Of a DNA stretch of 64,000 nucleotides, positions 44,210 to 53,639 are shown piece by piece; positions within the stretch are counted from its first letter, which is position 1, and every line of letters starts with the position of its first letter. Position numbers and translations under genes: made by a program. The notes under the pieces are model-generated. The model was not told the DNA's origin. It did not search any database and saw only the letters and a program-made list of their open reading frames with translations. Origin of the DNA: Verrucomicrobiia bacterium. GTDB lineage: Bacteria; Verrucomicrobiota; Verrucomicrobiia; Limisphaerales; Pedosphaeraceae. Location of the stretch: contig DATAUW010000011.1 in NCBI GenBank assembly GCA_036268055.1, positions 1 through 64,000 of the forward strand, read 5' to 3'.

Positions 44210-45286
44210 TTAGGAAGGTTTTGCGGATTTCCGAATTGCCTCTTTAATTAAAATGCAAATGATTCGAATTACAACCACCACGAAACCAACCATCAAACCC
44301 GCAAAAATTAACACCGCCGGTCGAAACCCAAAAATATGTAATTGTACCGGCAGTTCGTTGAAGCCCTTTATCTGCCACTGCAACACCAGCGTCTGCGGTG
44401 ATCCCAAATCAATCGCTTTTTGAAAAGCGGTCTTTGCTAACTGAAAATCGCGATGACTGCTCGCCAGCAAACCCAGCATTACCCAGCACGCAGGTTGTTT
44501 TTGATTCAGAGTGGCCATATATATGACCCCCCGCTCGAGATTGCTGTTCGTGCCTAAATCCCAATTTTTTTCATAGCCCATTAACCCATCCGAGTGACCC
44601 AACTGATTAAGCCGTTGAAGCTCGTCGAAGCTCAGTGAGTTTGTGGTGAAGATTCTCTTTGTTTCATCATTCGCGTATTTAAGTTCGTTGGAATCAGGAA
44701 GCTCTTCGCGTCCTGACGAATAAAAATAATCGGGCCCAAAGAACAAATATTTTAAATCCGAGAAAAGCGCACCCGTAAACTCATCCACATAGACATGCCG
44801 CAACTGATACTCCGGGCTCGCGCTCAAATACTGCAACAACGCCAGATGATATTTCTCCAAACCAAAATGCGCGTCGGGATTTATTTCTAAATCGCGGCGA
44901 ATTTCTTTTTCCGCGTCCGCATAACGGCCGAGCAAATGATACGCCGTCCCCAAATTCGCATGCACACCGTAATCACCGGCGAATTTATTTGTCAGCGGCT
45001 CCAATATTTTCACCGCCACAGCCGATTGCCCGAGCCGGATATAAGCGCCCGCAAAATCATTCCACCACGCTGGGTCATTCGTCTGGGGATTCGCCTTTAG
45101 CTTCGCGATCCGGTCAGTGAGATCTTTTACGTCCGGCGTTTCTGTCTTCGGATTAAGAATTGCCTGCGCCAAAGTCGGATGCTCGTGTTTCTCCTCCCAC
45201 AAAGTTTTTGAATCCCAAACGCAAGCATGCGCGACCGAGCCCAGCCCAAACAAAATCGCCAGCGACACTCCCAGGGAAATTTTCAC
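44210..45286 (-). CDS. Exported TPR protein with C-terminal TM helix
   Basis: A 358-residue protein with a signal peptide (about 1-21, ending SVAHACVW) and a C-terminal TM helix (about 320-347, AVLIFAGLMVGFVVVVIRII). The middle has TPR-like helices (AWWNDFAGAYIRLGQSAVAV, GVHANLGTAYHLLGRYADAE) followed by a less repetitive helical domain. It probably faces the periplasm. No family beyond TPR was recognised. Confidence 0.8.
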   Translation of the reverse strand: MKISLGVSLAILFGLGSVAHACVWDSKTLWEEKHEHPTLAQAILNPKTETPDVKDLTDRIAKLKANPQTNDPAWWNDFAGAYIRLGQSAVAVKILEPLTNKFAGDYGVHANLGTAYHLLGRYADAEKEIRRDLEINPDAHFGLEKYHLALLQYLSASPEYQLRHVYVDEFTGALFSDLKYLFFGPDYFYSSGREELPDSNELKYANDETKRIFTTNSLSFDELQRLNQLGHSDGLMGYEKNWDLGTNSNLERGVIYMATLNQKQPACWVMLGLLASSHRDFQLAKTAFQKAIDLGSPQTLVLQWQIKGFNELPVQLHIFGFRPAVLIFAGLMVGFVVVVIRIICILIKEAIRKSAKPS

Positions 45287-45358
45287 TAACGCAACATGCC
45301 TCAGCCAGTCCTCAAAAACAAGCCGCGAAAAATCAGGAATGCAAAAATTCTCACCACT

Positions 45359-46450
45359 CTACCAAGCCCGCGCATATTGCACCGGCGGCGTGATGGCATC
45401 TTTGCGGCGCAACGCCAATTCTGCCGTGCGCGGCCAATAAGCATCGCGCAAAAATTCGCGCGCAAGCAACACGAGATCGGCGCGATGGTTGCGGATGATT
45501 TCGTCCGCGTGCGTCGGCTCGGTGATGAGGCCCACGGCGGCGGTGGGAATATTCGCCTCGCGGCGGATGCGTTCGGCAAAGGGAATTTGGTAACCCGCGC
45601 CCGTGGGAATTTTCTGCGCCGGCGAATTCCCACCCGAACTGCAATCAATCAAGTCCACGCCTTCGCCTTTCAATCGCTTGCACAACTCAACGCTCTGCTC
45701 GATGTCCCAGCCGCCCGCAACCCAATCCGTGCAGGAAATCCGCACCGTGAACGGCAGGCGTTCCGGCCATACGCGCCGTGCGCCGCGCGTGAGTTCGAGC
45801 GCGAAGCGAATCCGATTCTCGAAACTGCCGCCGTATTGGTCATCGCGCTTATTGGAAAGCGGCGAAAGAAATTCGTGCGCCAGATAACCGTGCGCACAAT
45901 GGAGTTCGAGCCATTCACAACCCGCGGCTAGCGCGCGTCCGGCAGCGGCGGCGAATTGGCCCTGCACCAGCGCAATCTGTTCAAGCGTCATCGCACGAGG
46001 AACTTTGTTTAAATCTTCGCCCCACGCGATGGCGCTCGGCGCAAGCATCGGCCAGCCGCCGGCGTCATCGGGCAACTGCGCGCCGCCATCCCACGGACGT
46101 TTTGCGGAAGCCTTGCGGCCCGCGTGTGCGATCTGGATGCCCGGAACCGCGCCTTGCTGTTTGATGAAACGATTGATGCGCGCAATCGGTTCGACATGTT
46201 GATCGCCCCAGATGCCCGCATCGCCGGGCGTGATGCGGCCCTCCGGCGAAACCGCCGAAGCCTCCGCGATCACCAGTCCCGCGCCGCCAACCGCGCGCGA
46301 ACCGAGATGAACCAAATGCCAATCCGTCGCCACCCCATCCTCCGAAGAATATTGGCACATGGGCGAGACGCCGATGCGATTACGCAGCGTGACGGATTTG
46401 AGCGTGAACGGTTGAAAAAGATGCGGAGCGTTGATGGCGTCGTTACTCAT
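45359..46450 (-). CDS. Old yellow enzyme family NADH:flavin oxidoreductase (YqjM-like)
   Basis: A 363-residue FMN enzyme from the ATG at 46450. The N-terminal NRIGVSPMCQYSSEDG holds the redox-tuning Cys (Cys32) that marks the YqjM/thermophilic-like branch. ELHCAHGYLAHEFLSPLSNK carries the substrate-binding His pair, and LVLLAREFLRDAYWP near the end holds the FMN phosphate site. It reduces activated C=C bonds with NAD(P)H. It ends 72 bp from the TPR gene on the same strand. Confidence 0.92.
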   Translation of the reverse strand: MSNDAINAPHLFQPFTLKSVTLRNRIGVSPMCQYSSEDGVATDWHLVHLGSRAVGGAGLVIAEASAVSPEGRITPGDAGIWGDQHVEPIARINRFIKQQGAVPGIQIAHAGRKASAKRPWDGGAQLPDDAGGWPMLAPSAIAWGEDLNKVPRAMTLEQIALVQGQFAAAAGRALAAGCEWLELHCAHGYLAHEFLSPLSNKRDDQYGGSFENRIRFALELTRGARRVWPERLPFTVRISCTDWVAGGWDIEQSVELCKRLKGEGVDLIDCSSGGNSPAQKIPTGAGYQIPFAERIRREANIPTAAVGLITEPTHADEIIRNHRADLVLLAREFLRDAYWPRTAELALRRKDAITPPVQYARAW

Positions 46451-46530
46451 GCGCGTGCATGATAACACAAAAAATTATTTTGGACGAAGCGAAAGAAAAC
46501 ACCGCGACAATATAAAGCGCCCGATTGTTT

Positions 46531-47352
46531 TCACTTTTTGATAGCTTTAAGGACCTCGGGAGGAATGATCGGCTCCGTTCCGGGGCCGATGGTTTTGACC
46601 CTGCCTTTGACCGTCACGTCCACCTGAGGGGCGTTAGTTCCATGTGAAATATATTGGACGCTGTAAAACTCCAATGGAAAATTCCAGCCCATGATATTCG
46701 TCGAAGTGTGAACCCGATAATTGAAAAGAGGCAGATTATTTGTGGTGATCAGATTGATGCTTTCCGGCAAACCGAGTTCATCGTGAAACACCGAAGTTTG
46801 ATCGGTCCAATGGAAAATATATTCCTTCCAAAAGTCGCTGGTTGGATAAACGGTGCGCCCTGCCTGCTTTAGTGTTAACCCGGAACAAAAGGCCAGCCAG
46901 CCAACCTTCGCCGGCAAATCAAATGTCATAATATCTGCCACGCCCACGGGACGGCCCGGATTTCCGTCGGTTGAAGGAAAAACCCGCGTCTGCCGATGGA
47001 TACCGCGACCCACATAAATCTGCTGGGAATTCAAGTCCGTGGCATTCGTCACCGCCGTCTCTTCAATGATTTCCGTGCCGGTAAACCAGCGAGTCGTGTG
47101 TAGAGTCTGTATCATCCAGGTATTGGTTCCCACGACGCATCTAACCGTCCGGGGACTAAAAATACTGCCAATTCTCGGTCCTTTGAACTGTTCGCGCGGA
47201 GGGTCGCTCATTAGCATATAATCCCAATCCGTCGCTTCGATCTCAGCGGTGACTTCCACAAATTGCGCTGCCGAACAACGAAGTGCCATCAAAAGAAAGA
47301 GAATCCCAATGCAGATGTAAATCCATCCGCAAGATAGTTTTGAAATTCTCAT
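46531..47352 (-). CDS. Hypothetical exported protein
   Basis: A 273-residue protein with a signal peptide (about 1-29, LLMALRCSAAQF). The rest is beta-rich with many aromatic residues and few charged runs. No motif was recognised. A family of secreted Verrucomicrobia proteins is possible, but it does not carry the FYRL-type ending seen in other secreted proteins here. Confidence 0.7.
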   Translation of the reverse strand: MRISKLSCGWIYICIGILFLLMALRCSAAQFVEVTAEIEATDWDYMLMSDPPREQFKGPRIGSIFSPRTVRCVVGTNTWMIQTLHTTRWFTGTEIIEETAVTNATDLNSQQIYVGRGIHRQTRVFPSTDGNPGRPVGVADIMTFDLPAKVGWLAFCSGLTLKQAGRTVYPTSDFWKEYIFHWTDQTSVFHDELGLPESINLITTNNLPLFNYRVHTSTNIMGWNFPLEFYSVQYISHGTNAPQVDVTVKGRVKTIGPGTEPIIPPEVLKAIKK

Positions 47353-47610
47353 AGTGCCCCGTTCCTTTTCTGCTGAAATTCAATTCAGCCACGATGCGTT
47401 AGTGGGAAATCAGAGCCACGTTAGTCAAATGCGCAGTTTTGTCGAGATGAGTCTGCAGATGACGTATGAGCTTGAAATTTCAAACCACAGTGGCGCTCTA
47501 CGTAGCGATAACAGATAAAACCTGGAGCCAGTAAATAATCTTCGCGGGAATTTCGGGGCAGGACCAGGCACAAGATATGATTGGACCTAAGTATTCATTC
47601 CTCGCCGCAG

Positions 47611-48210
47611 TTAAAACTTCTTCTCCGCCCCCGACCGCAATGTCCGCACATCAATTCCATCCATCCCCGCCGACGCGATCGCTTGCAAGCCAATGTCCGT
47701 ATCCTCATACGCGCGGCAAAATTGTGGCGCCACGCCGATGCGCCGTGCCGCTTCCAGAAAAATATCCGGCGCGGGCTTTTGATTCACCACGTCTTCACTC
47801 GTCACCACCGCATTGAACAAATGCCGGATGCCCAAATGTTCCAGCACTTTGATGATCACCGGCTGATTCCCGCCCGATGCCACCGCCATCGGAATCTTGC
47901 CAAAATTTTCCCGCGCCACGTCCACCACGATATGGATGGGCTCGACCTGCGCCAGCATCGTGAGATATTCCTCTTCCTTCTCGTGCGCCACCGCCAGATT
48001 GTCCACCGGCACGCCCTGTTCCTGGCTGAGCATTTTCAAAATGTCCCGCGACGGCACGCCGCCCAACGAATAAAAACGGTCCTCGGGAAAATGCAGCCGA
48101 TGGCGTTCCGTCACGGCCTTCCAAACTTTCCAATGCAGCGGCATCGTGTCGGCCAGCGTGCCATCACAATCAAAGACGATCCCGCGCGGTTCAAATTTTG
48201 TGTTGCTCAT
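47611..48210 (-). CDS. HAD-family sugar-phosphate phosphatase/mutase-like protein
   Basis: A 199-residue HAD hydrolase. Motif I is FDCDGTLADT, motif II is VASGGN, Lys of motif III is in NQKPAPDIFLEAARRIGV and motif IV is YEDTDIGLQAIASAGM. The small four-helix cap suggests beta-phosphoglucomutase/YqaB-like phosphatases of sugar phosphates. Its ATG lies inside the last codons of the upstream alpha/beta hydrolase (20-bp overlap), so it is translated from the same mRNA. Confidence 0.88.
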   Translation of the reverse strand: MSNTKFEPRGIVFDCDGTLADTMPLHWKVWKAVTERHRLHFPEDRFYSLGGVPSRDILKMLSQEQGVPVDNLAVAHEKEEEYLTMLAQVEPIHIVVDVARENFGKIPMAVASGGNQPVIIKVLEHLGIRHLFNAVVTSEDVVNQKPAPDIFLEAARRIGVAPQFCRAYEDTDIGLQAIASAGMDGIDVRTLRSGAEKKF

Positions 48211-49081
48211 GCAGATTTTCTTCCAAAAAGTTGAGGATTATTTTTTCGTAACGGTCTTTGTCAAATATGTGCAGATCCTGATGCCGCGCGTTTTCAAACG
48301 GAACAAATTGTTTTGGCTCCGCTGCTCGCGCGAAAATCTCCTGCGCCTCGCTGAATTTCGTATGTGTGTCCTTCGTGCCGGCGAGAAACAGCTTGGGCAC
48401 GGTAATCTTTTCGACGCGCTCGATGGGGCATAAATCGCTGGTGCTGCAGCCAATCCGATATTTAATTTGTGATGTCAATAACGGCGAAAGGCATCGCCCC
48501 GCCGGACCAAGCCGCATTTCCATGCGATCTTTGGTTGCCTCAATCACATTCGGATACATCATCTCAAGCACCAATGCCTGGACTTGCAAAGGCGGCTCGG
48601 CCAGCACGGCGGCGGCAGCTCCAAGCGATTCGCCAATCACAGCAATCGGTTCGCGAGGAAATCGGCCCTTCACAAAAGCAACTGCGGCTTGTGAATCGCG
48701 GCTTTCCAGATGGCCAAGAGTGATGACCTTGCCGATGCTTTCACCGTGCGCTTGAAAATCGAACAACAATACCGCGTAGCCCGCCTGATATAAAAATTGC
48801 GCGCGTGACTCCATCGCCCTTCGATCTCCGCGAATCCCATGCTGCAAAATGATGACGCCGTGCGGCGCGTTCGGCGAGATGAGCCAGCCATGAATTGTCG
48901 CACCGCTTTGACTGGGAAAAACTACGTCTTCAAAACGTGAATCTTTTGGCGCGGCAATCGGATGATTGGCTGGCGCAGTCAGTTCCCCGCCCACCTTCCA
49001 CGCCACGGTCGCGCTTGCTATAACTCCTATCGCCATCAGCCCAACGAGCCCTTTCCACCATCGTTGAAAAAAGCGCTTCAT
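48191..49081 (-). CDS. Membrane-anchored alpha/beta hydrolase
   Basis: A 296-residue protein with an N-terminal TM helix (about 12-32) and an extracytoplasmic alpha/beta hydrolase fold of the BAAT/FrsA-like type. HGIRGDRRAM is the oxyanion region, the nucleophile is Ser in VIGESLGAA, the acid is in AGTKDTH and the catalytic His in ARHQDLHIF. It starts 7 bp after the prfA stop on the same strand and overlaps the next gene by 20 bp. Substrate unknown. Confidence 0.85.
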   Translation of the reverse strand: MKRFFQRWWKGLVGLMAIGVIASATVAWKVGGELTAPANHPIAAPKDSRFEDVVFPSQSGATIHGWLISPNAPHGVIILQHGIRGDRRAMESRAQFLYQAGYAVLLFDFQAHGESIGKVITLGHLESRDSQAAVAFVKGRFPREPIAVIGESLGAAAAVLAEPPLQVQALVLEMMYPNVIEATKDRMEMRLGPAGRCLSPLLTSQIKYRIGCSTSDLCPIERVEKITVPKLFLAGTKDTHTKFSEAQEIFARAAEPKQFVPFENARHQDLHIFDKDRYEKIILNFLEENLHEQHKI

Positions 49082-49088
49082 CGCATCG

Positions 49089-50168
49089 TCACAATTTCAA
49101 CGCCGCCATCTTCTCTTCCAGATCATTCGCCATCAGCGGATCAATCACTTGGTCAATCTCGCCCTCCATCAACGCAGGCAAATTATAAAGCGTCAATTCG
49201 ATGCGATGGTCCGTCATGCGGTTCTGGGGAAAATTATACGTACGGATGCGTTCGTTGCGTTCGCCGGTGCCGACTTGCTCTTTGCGCTGCGCCGCGTATT
49301 TCGCGTTTTCCTCGGCGATCTTGCGCTCCAACAAACGCGACCGCAACACGGTCATGGCCTTCGCCTTGTTCTTATGCTGCGAGCGTTCATCCGCGCAATA
49401 AACAATCAAGCCGCTCGGCTTATGCTGGATCTGCACCGCCGAATCCGTGGTATTCACGCCTTGCCCTCCCTTGCCCGATGCGCGGCAGCGATTGATCTCC
49501 AAATCTTCCGGGTTGATCACTACGTCCACTTCTTCCGCCTCCGGCAAAACCGCCACGGTGCAGGTGCTCGTATGCACGCGCCCTTGCGCCTCCGTAGCGG
49601 GCACGCGCTGGACGCGATGCACCCCGCTCTCGTATTTCAGCCGCTTATAAACATCCGACCCCGTCACGCCAAAAATAATTTCCCGAAAGCCGCCGAGGTC
49701 CGAGGGACTCGCATCAATGCTCTCCACCTTCCATCCGTGCGCCTCGGCATAACGCGTGTACATCCGGTACAAATCCGCCGCGAACAACGCCGACTCCGAC
49801 CCACCCGCGCCCGCGCGAATTTCAAAAATCGTATTGCGCGAATCCGTCGGGTCTGGCGGCAAAACTCCCTTCAACACTTCCTGGCCAAGCCGTTTCACGT
49901 CCACTTCCAATCGCGCGATGTCTTCCTGCGCCATCACCGCCAATTCAGATTCAGCCGGCTCCGTCTGGAGCAGCGTGCGATTCTCTTCCAGGTCCGCACT
50001 GGCCTTGAGATAAGCCTGTCCGCTGGCAACAAGTTCCTTGAGCGAAGAATATTCCTTGGAGAGTTCCTGCGCGCGGCGGTTGTCGTCGAACACCTTGGGG
50101 TCGCTCAACGACGCTTCCACCTCCGCCAGACGGCGCGCGAACCGGTCAATATGAGGACGCAAATCCAT
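49089..50168 (-). CDS. prfA: Peptide chain release factor 1
   Basis: A 359-residue release factor that ends translation at UAA and UAG. The stop-recognising tripeptide is Pro190-Ala191-Thr192 (VQRVPATEAQGR), which separates RF1 from RF2 (SPF). The peptidyl-hydrolysis motif is Gly234-Gly235-Gln236 in SGKGGQGVNTTDSAV. Full length. rpmE lies upstream, a common pairing, but the gene that usually follows prfA, the prmC methyltransferase that modifies the GGQ glutamine, is not here; an alpha/beta hydrolase is. Confidence 0.97.
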   Translation of the reverse strand: MDLRPHIDRFARRLAEVEASLSDPKVFDDNRRAQELSKEYSSLKELVASGQAYLKASADLEENRTLLQTEPAESELAVMAQEDIARLEVDVKRLGQEVLKGVLPPDPTDSRNTIFEIRAGAGGSESALFAADLYRMYTRYAEAHGWKVESIDASPSDLGGFREIIFGVTGSDVYKRLKYESGVHRVQRVPATEAQGRVHTSTCTVAVLPEAEEVDVVINPEDLEINRCRASGKGGQGVNTTDSAVQIQHKPSGLIVYCADERSQHKNKAKAMTVLRSRLLERKIAEENAKYAAQRKEQVGTGERNERIRTYNFPQNRMTDHRIELTLYNLPALMEGEIDQVIDPLMANDLEEKMAALKL

Positions 50169-50238
50169 GCTTGATCAACGGAAAACAGGTAGCGATTGCC
50201 AAAAAAATGATGGCACGCGTACGCACGCGCACCCCGTC

Positions 50239-50280
50239 AAAAAACAGTCCGCCCGCATGGCGATAAACCACGCGGGCGGA
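50239..50280 (-). terminator. Terminator after rpmE
   Basis: TCCGCCCGC (50248-50256) pairs with GCGGGCGGA (50272-50280). On the minus strand the stem is followed by CTGTTTTTTG. It lies 14 bp after the rpmE stop and before prfA, so much of the rpmE message probably ends here. Confidence 0.75.
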
Positions 50281-50294
50281 TTGGCAAAGCGATG

Positions 50295-50537
50295 CTACTT
50301 CTTTTTCTTCTTCGAGGCGGCCGCGGCCTGGGCGGCCTGCGTCTTCGCCATGCGCTGCTGGAACTTGTCCACGCGGCCGGCGGTATCCACGAATTTCTGT
50401 GTGCCGGTGTAGAAAGGATGACAGGCATTGCAAATGCCCAGCAACAAGACCGGCTTGGTCGAACGGGTTTTGATCACGTTGCCGCAGGCGCAACGGATTT
50501 CCGATTCCTGATATTTAGGATGTAAATCAGCTTTCAT
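50295..50537 (-). CDS. rpmE: 50S ribosomal protein L31
   Basis: An 80-residue protein from the ATG at 50537. It is the zinc-binding (C+) form: Cys16 and Cys18 (CACGN) with Cys36 and Cys39 (CNACHPF). HPFYTG is the family signature. The C-terminus has an extra Ala/Lys tail ([14 protein letters not shown]) beyond the usual ~70 residues. It lies between the antiporter gene and prfA on the same strand. Confidence 0.96.
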   Translation of the reverse strand: MKADLHPKYQESEIRCACGNVIKTRSTKPVLLLGICNACHPFYTGTQKFVDTAGRVDKFQQRMAKTQAAQAAAASKKKKK

Positions 50538-50609
50538 AACAAAGGTCGGATAACCTACCAACACCCCGCCGTTTGACAAGTCCTAAAATGAAGATTTTTT
50601 AGGCCCATT

Positions 50610-52046
50610 TCACCCGCGAAAAAATATCCACCACACCACCAGCAACATCGGCAGCATAAATGGCAGCGCATATTTCAATATATACCCGAAAAACGACGGT
50701 GCCGGGATTTTCTGCTGATCGGCGATGGCTTTCACCATGAAGTTCGGGCCGTTGCCGATATACGTGTTCGCGCCGAAAAAAACCGAACTCACGCTGATGG
50801 CCACGATGAAGTGATTAAGCCGGGCATCGCCCAACAGATAAGCCACCTGGATTTGATTCACGCTCGCCGTCCCGAGGCGGACCTGGTCAGGATAAAGTTG
50901 TTGCAACGTCGCAAATGCCTGTTTGATCGCCTCCACATGCGACCCCGTGACGCTCGCCAGAGTGGTTCCGTGCGAGTGCATCAGTTGTGTGATCTGCGCC
51001 ACCGAATCCGCATCCACGAACCGCCCAAACGACGCCTTCAGAAAACACAGATACGTCGGCGCATTGTCGAGCAAACTCGAGAGCGTTCCGCAACTCCAAT
51101 AAAACAGACCCGGCGAAGCCTCCTGCAAACGGCTCGCATTATTCTGCAACCAATCCAGCGCGGGCATCATCGTCGCGAAAATGCCGACGAATAAAATCGC
51201 CACCTCCTTGATCGGCTCCAGATTGAAATGGTTCGCCTTGTGAATGTGTTTACGCGTGGTGAAATACGATCCCCACGCCGCCACGATCATCAAGCCTTCG
51301 CGCAGATACGGCGGATCATTAATGAACACCGCGCCGATAATAATCGCGAGAAAAATAATATTAGGCAGCCCCTCAAATTTCCATCGCTCGGTTGTGGCGT
51401 GCCAGTCGGAATTTTTTTCCCGGGCGCGATTCACATTCAGCCGGTCCACGAAAAAAAACATCGCGAGCAATATCGCCACACCCAACGCCCACATCGGAAG
51501 GCAATGCATCATCACCCACCCAAACGGCACGCCCATCAGATAACCGAGAAACAGCGGCGGATCACCGATTGGCGTGAGGCATCCACCGACATTGGCGATG
51601 ACCAGGATGAAAAAAACCACATGATGCGCCGACACGCGAGATCGATTAAGCCGCAGCCACGGGCGAATCAAAAGCATCGCCGCGCCTGTGGTTCCGAGCA
51701 CATTCGCCAGCACCGCGCCCACGAAAAGAAACAGCACATTGCCTAAAGGCGTCGCTCGTCCCCGCACCACGATGTGAATCCCTCCCGATACGACGAACAG
51801 CGAACCAATCAACGCAATGAACCCGATATATTCATGCGCCGTTTCACCCACGCGCGCCGCCGCATGCAACCCGGCGAAATAATATAGGATCACCACCGTT
51901 CCCAAAACCGCCGCCACCTTCGAATAATGCTTATGCCAGAACTTCGCGAATAAAAATGGCGCCAGCGCAATCATCGCCAGCAGCGCGGCGAACGGCAGAA
52001 TCATCCACGGGTTCACCGCAACTATTTCCGGGCTCGATCCCATCAC
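50610..52046 (-). CDS. NhaD-like sodium:proton antiporter / ion transporter superfamily member
   Basis: A 478-residue membrane protein with about 11-13 TM helices. The conserved pore motif is NVGGCLTPIGDPPLFLGYL, typical of the NhaD/citrate (IT) transporter superfamily, with a second signature near GNGPNFMVKAIADQQ. It probably exchanges Na+ for H+, supporting pH and salt balance. A lone gene, 72 bp upstream of rpmE on the same strand. Confidence 0.87.
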   Translation of the reverse strand: MMGSSPEIVAVNPWMILPFAALLAMIALAPFLFAKFWHKHYSKVAAVLGTVVILYYFAGLHAAARVGETAHEYIGFIALIGSLFVVSGGIHIVVRGRATPLGNVLFLFVGAVLANVLGTTGAAMLLIRPWLRLNRSRVSAHHVVFFILVIANVGGCLTPIGDPPLFLGYLMGVPFGWVMMHCLPMWALGVAILLAMFFFVDRLNVNRAREKNSDWHATTERWKFEGLPNIIFLAIIIGAVFINDPPYLREGLMIVAAWGSYFTTRKHIHKANHFNLEPIKEVAILFVGIFATMMPALDWLQNNASRLQEASPGLFYWSCGTLSSLLDNAPTYLCFLKASFGRFVDADSVAQITQLMHSHGTTLASVTGSHVEAIKQAFATLQQLYPDQVRLGTASVNQIQVAYLLGDARLNHFIVAISVSSVFFGANTYIGNGPNFMVKAIADQQKIPAPSFFGYILKYALPFMLPMLLVVWWIFFRG

Positions 52047-52149
52047 GTCATTAAGAATTTATTATTCCGCGGGAGCAAGACATTCGTCGCGCGGAAGGCG
52101 CGCGAGAAAGCTTGTAAGAAACTGTCCCGCCTTGCGACAATTCGCGCGC

Positions 52150-53067
52150 ATGGACTCTGGACCGGATGACCGCCCTGAACCCGTGATGTTGATCATCGCC
52201 GACATCAGCGGTTACACGCGTTACATGACCGCCAATGCCAAGTCTCTCACGCACAGCCAGGCCATCATCACCGAACTCATCAAGTGCATCATTAAACAAA
52301 TCGAGCTGCCCATGGAAGTTGCCAAGCTCGAGGGCGACGCGGTTTTCTTTTATTGCCGGAAACAGGACGGCGCCCATCCCTGGCCCAGGGTCAAACAGAT
52401 CATCGGCAAAAACCTCATCACCTTTTTCCAGATCTTCAGCGACAAAGTAAATGAACTCAGCCGTTCGACCACCTGCTCGTGTAATGCCTGCGCTCATATC
52501 GAAAAGCTGCGGCTCAAAGTCGTCGTTCACAGTGGCGAGGCGTTATTCCATCGCGTCTTCAATTTCACCGAGCTTGCCGGGGTGGGTGTCATCATCGTCC
52601 ATCGGTTGCTCAAAAATTCTGTAAAGGCCGATCAATATCTTTTGCTCACCGAAGCCGCGCGGGCCGACGTGGAATTTCCCGAGCAAATTCCTTTGCACGC
52701 CTATCGGGAGGATTACGACGATATTGGCCCGGTCAAAACCATGGTTTACATACCCGGAGGCGTGGCGGCGGTTGCCTCGGCAATCAAAACCTCATTCTCC
52801 AGCCGTTTCGCGGAATCGTGGAAACTGTTTTGCAAACTGTGGTTCAGCCCTTTCGTTTCGCAGGCGGGAAAATTCAACCACGTTGTTTCAAGCTCGTACG
52901 GCGTTACGAAAGCAGGCCTCGCCTTGTTGACGGCATTGCTGACGCCCATCTATCTGCCGGCGGGTATCGTGTTCGTGGCCTTTCATGCTTTGCAAAAACC
53001 CGGCGCATCACACTCGCATCACGATCACGATCACAAGTCGGACGGAAGTTGCTGTGATGGAAATTAA
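52150..53067 (+). CDS. DUF2652-like protein with His-rich tail
   Basis: A 305-residue protein from the ATG at 52150. The first ~190 residues resemble the DUF2652 fold, which is related to class III nucleotide cyclases (IADISGYTRYM, LEGDAVFFYC), though an active-site metal pair cannot be confirmed. A hydrophobic segment near 265-285 suggests membrane contact. The last ~20 residues are His/Asp/Cys-rich (HSHHDHDHKSDGSCCDGN), a likely metal-binding tail. Function unknown. Confidence 0.8.
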   Translation: MDSGPDDRPEPVMLIIADISGYTRYMTANAKSLTHSQAIITELIKCIIKQIELPMEVAKLEGDAVFFYCRKQDGAHPWPRVKQIIGKNLITFFQIFSDKVNELSRSTTCSCNACAHIEKLRLKVVVHSGEALFHRVFNFTELAGVGVIIVHRLLKNSVKADQYLLLTEAARADVEFPEQIPLHAYREDYDDIGPVKTMVYIPGGVAAVASAIKTSFSSRFAESWKLFCKLWFSPFVSQAGKFNHVVSSSYGVTKAGLALLTALLTPIYLPAGIVFVAFHALQKPGASHSHHDHDHKSDGSCCDGN

Positions 53068-53173
53068 CCCGATAAAATAATCGAGCGGGCGGTAAAGACT
53101 TGCCGCGACCAACGGCAAGTTATCTGGGCGATAATTTATCCAAGACCGCCAATGAGCCTTTTGATTTAGAAAT

Positions 53174-53521
53174 ATGCAACCTCTAGCCAAAACACCGGAG
53201 CCTCCATATTACGCCGTGATTTTTACATCGCATCGCACCGAGAGCGATCATGGGTACGGACAAATGGCGCAGCGCATGATGGAACTTGCCGCGCAGCAGC
53301 CGGGATTTCTCGGCGTCGAAACTGCGCGCGGGGCGGACGGCTTGGGAATTACCGTTTCGTATTGGTCCAACGAAGAAGCCATCACCGCGTGGAAGGGGCA
53401 TCTGCAACACCAGCCCGCGCAGGAAGCTGGCAAAAAAGTGTGGTATGCGGACTATCAAGTGAGAATCGCGAAAGTGGAACGGGAATACGGCCATGTATTG
53501 ATCCCTCCTGCAATAAGTTGA
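53174..53521 (+). CDS. Antibiotic biosynthesis monooxygenase (ABM) domain protein
   Basis: A 115-residue single-domain dimeric ferredoxin-like protein. AVIFTSHRTESDHGYGQMAQ, QQPGFLGVETARG and WSNEEAITAWKGHLQHQ match the ABM family, as in YgiN, heme-degrading IsdG-type and quinol monooxygenases. Many members are general detoxification or unknown enzymes. It is on its own transcript after the DUF2652 gene. Confidence 0.88.
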   Translation: MQPLAKTPEPPYYAVIFTSHRTESDHGYGQMAQRMMELAAQQPGFLGVETARGADGLGITVSYWSNEEAITAWKGHLQHQPAQEAGKKVWYADYQVRIAKVEREYGHVLIPPAIS

Positions 53522-53639
53522 TCGGTGGTAAAATTGCCAAAGTGTTGATTGTCAATCAAAGGCCCAATCAGTATCAATTATTACAGTTAAAATCACATCG
53601 GCCATAAACGGCAGGCTTATAAAACAAAGCGGCTATAGA

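Noticed and set aside
49149-50174. 341-residue plus-strand open frame
   Set aside because: Antisense to prfA, whose PAT and GGQ motifs are unmistakable.
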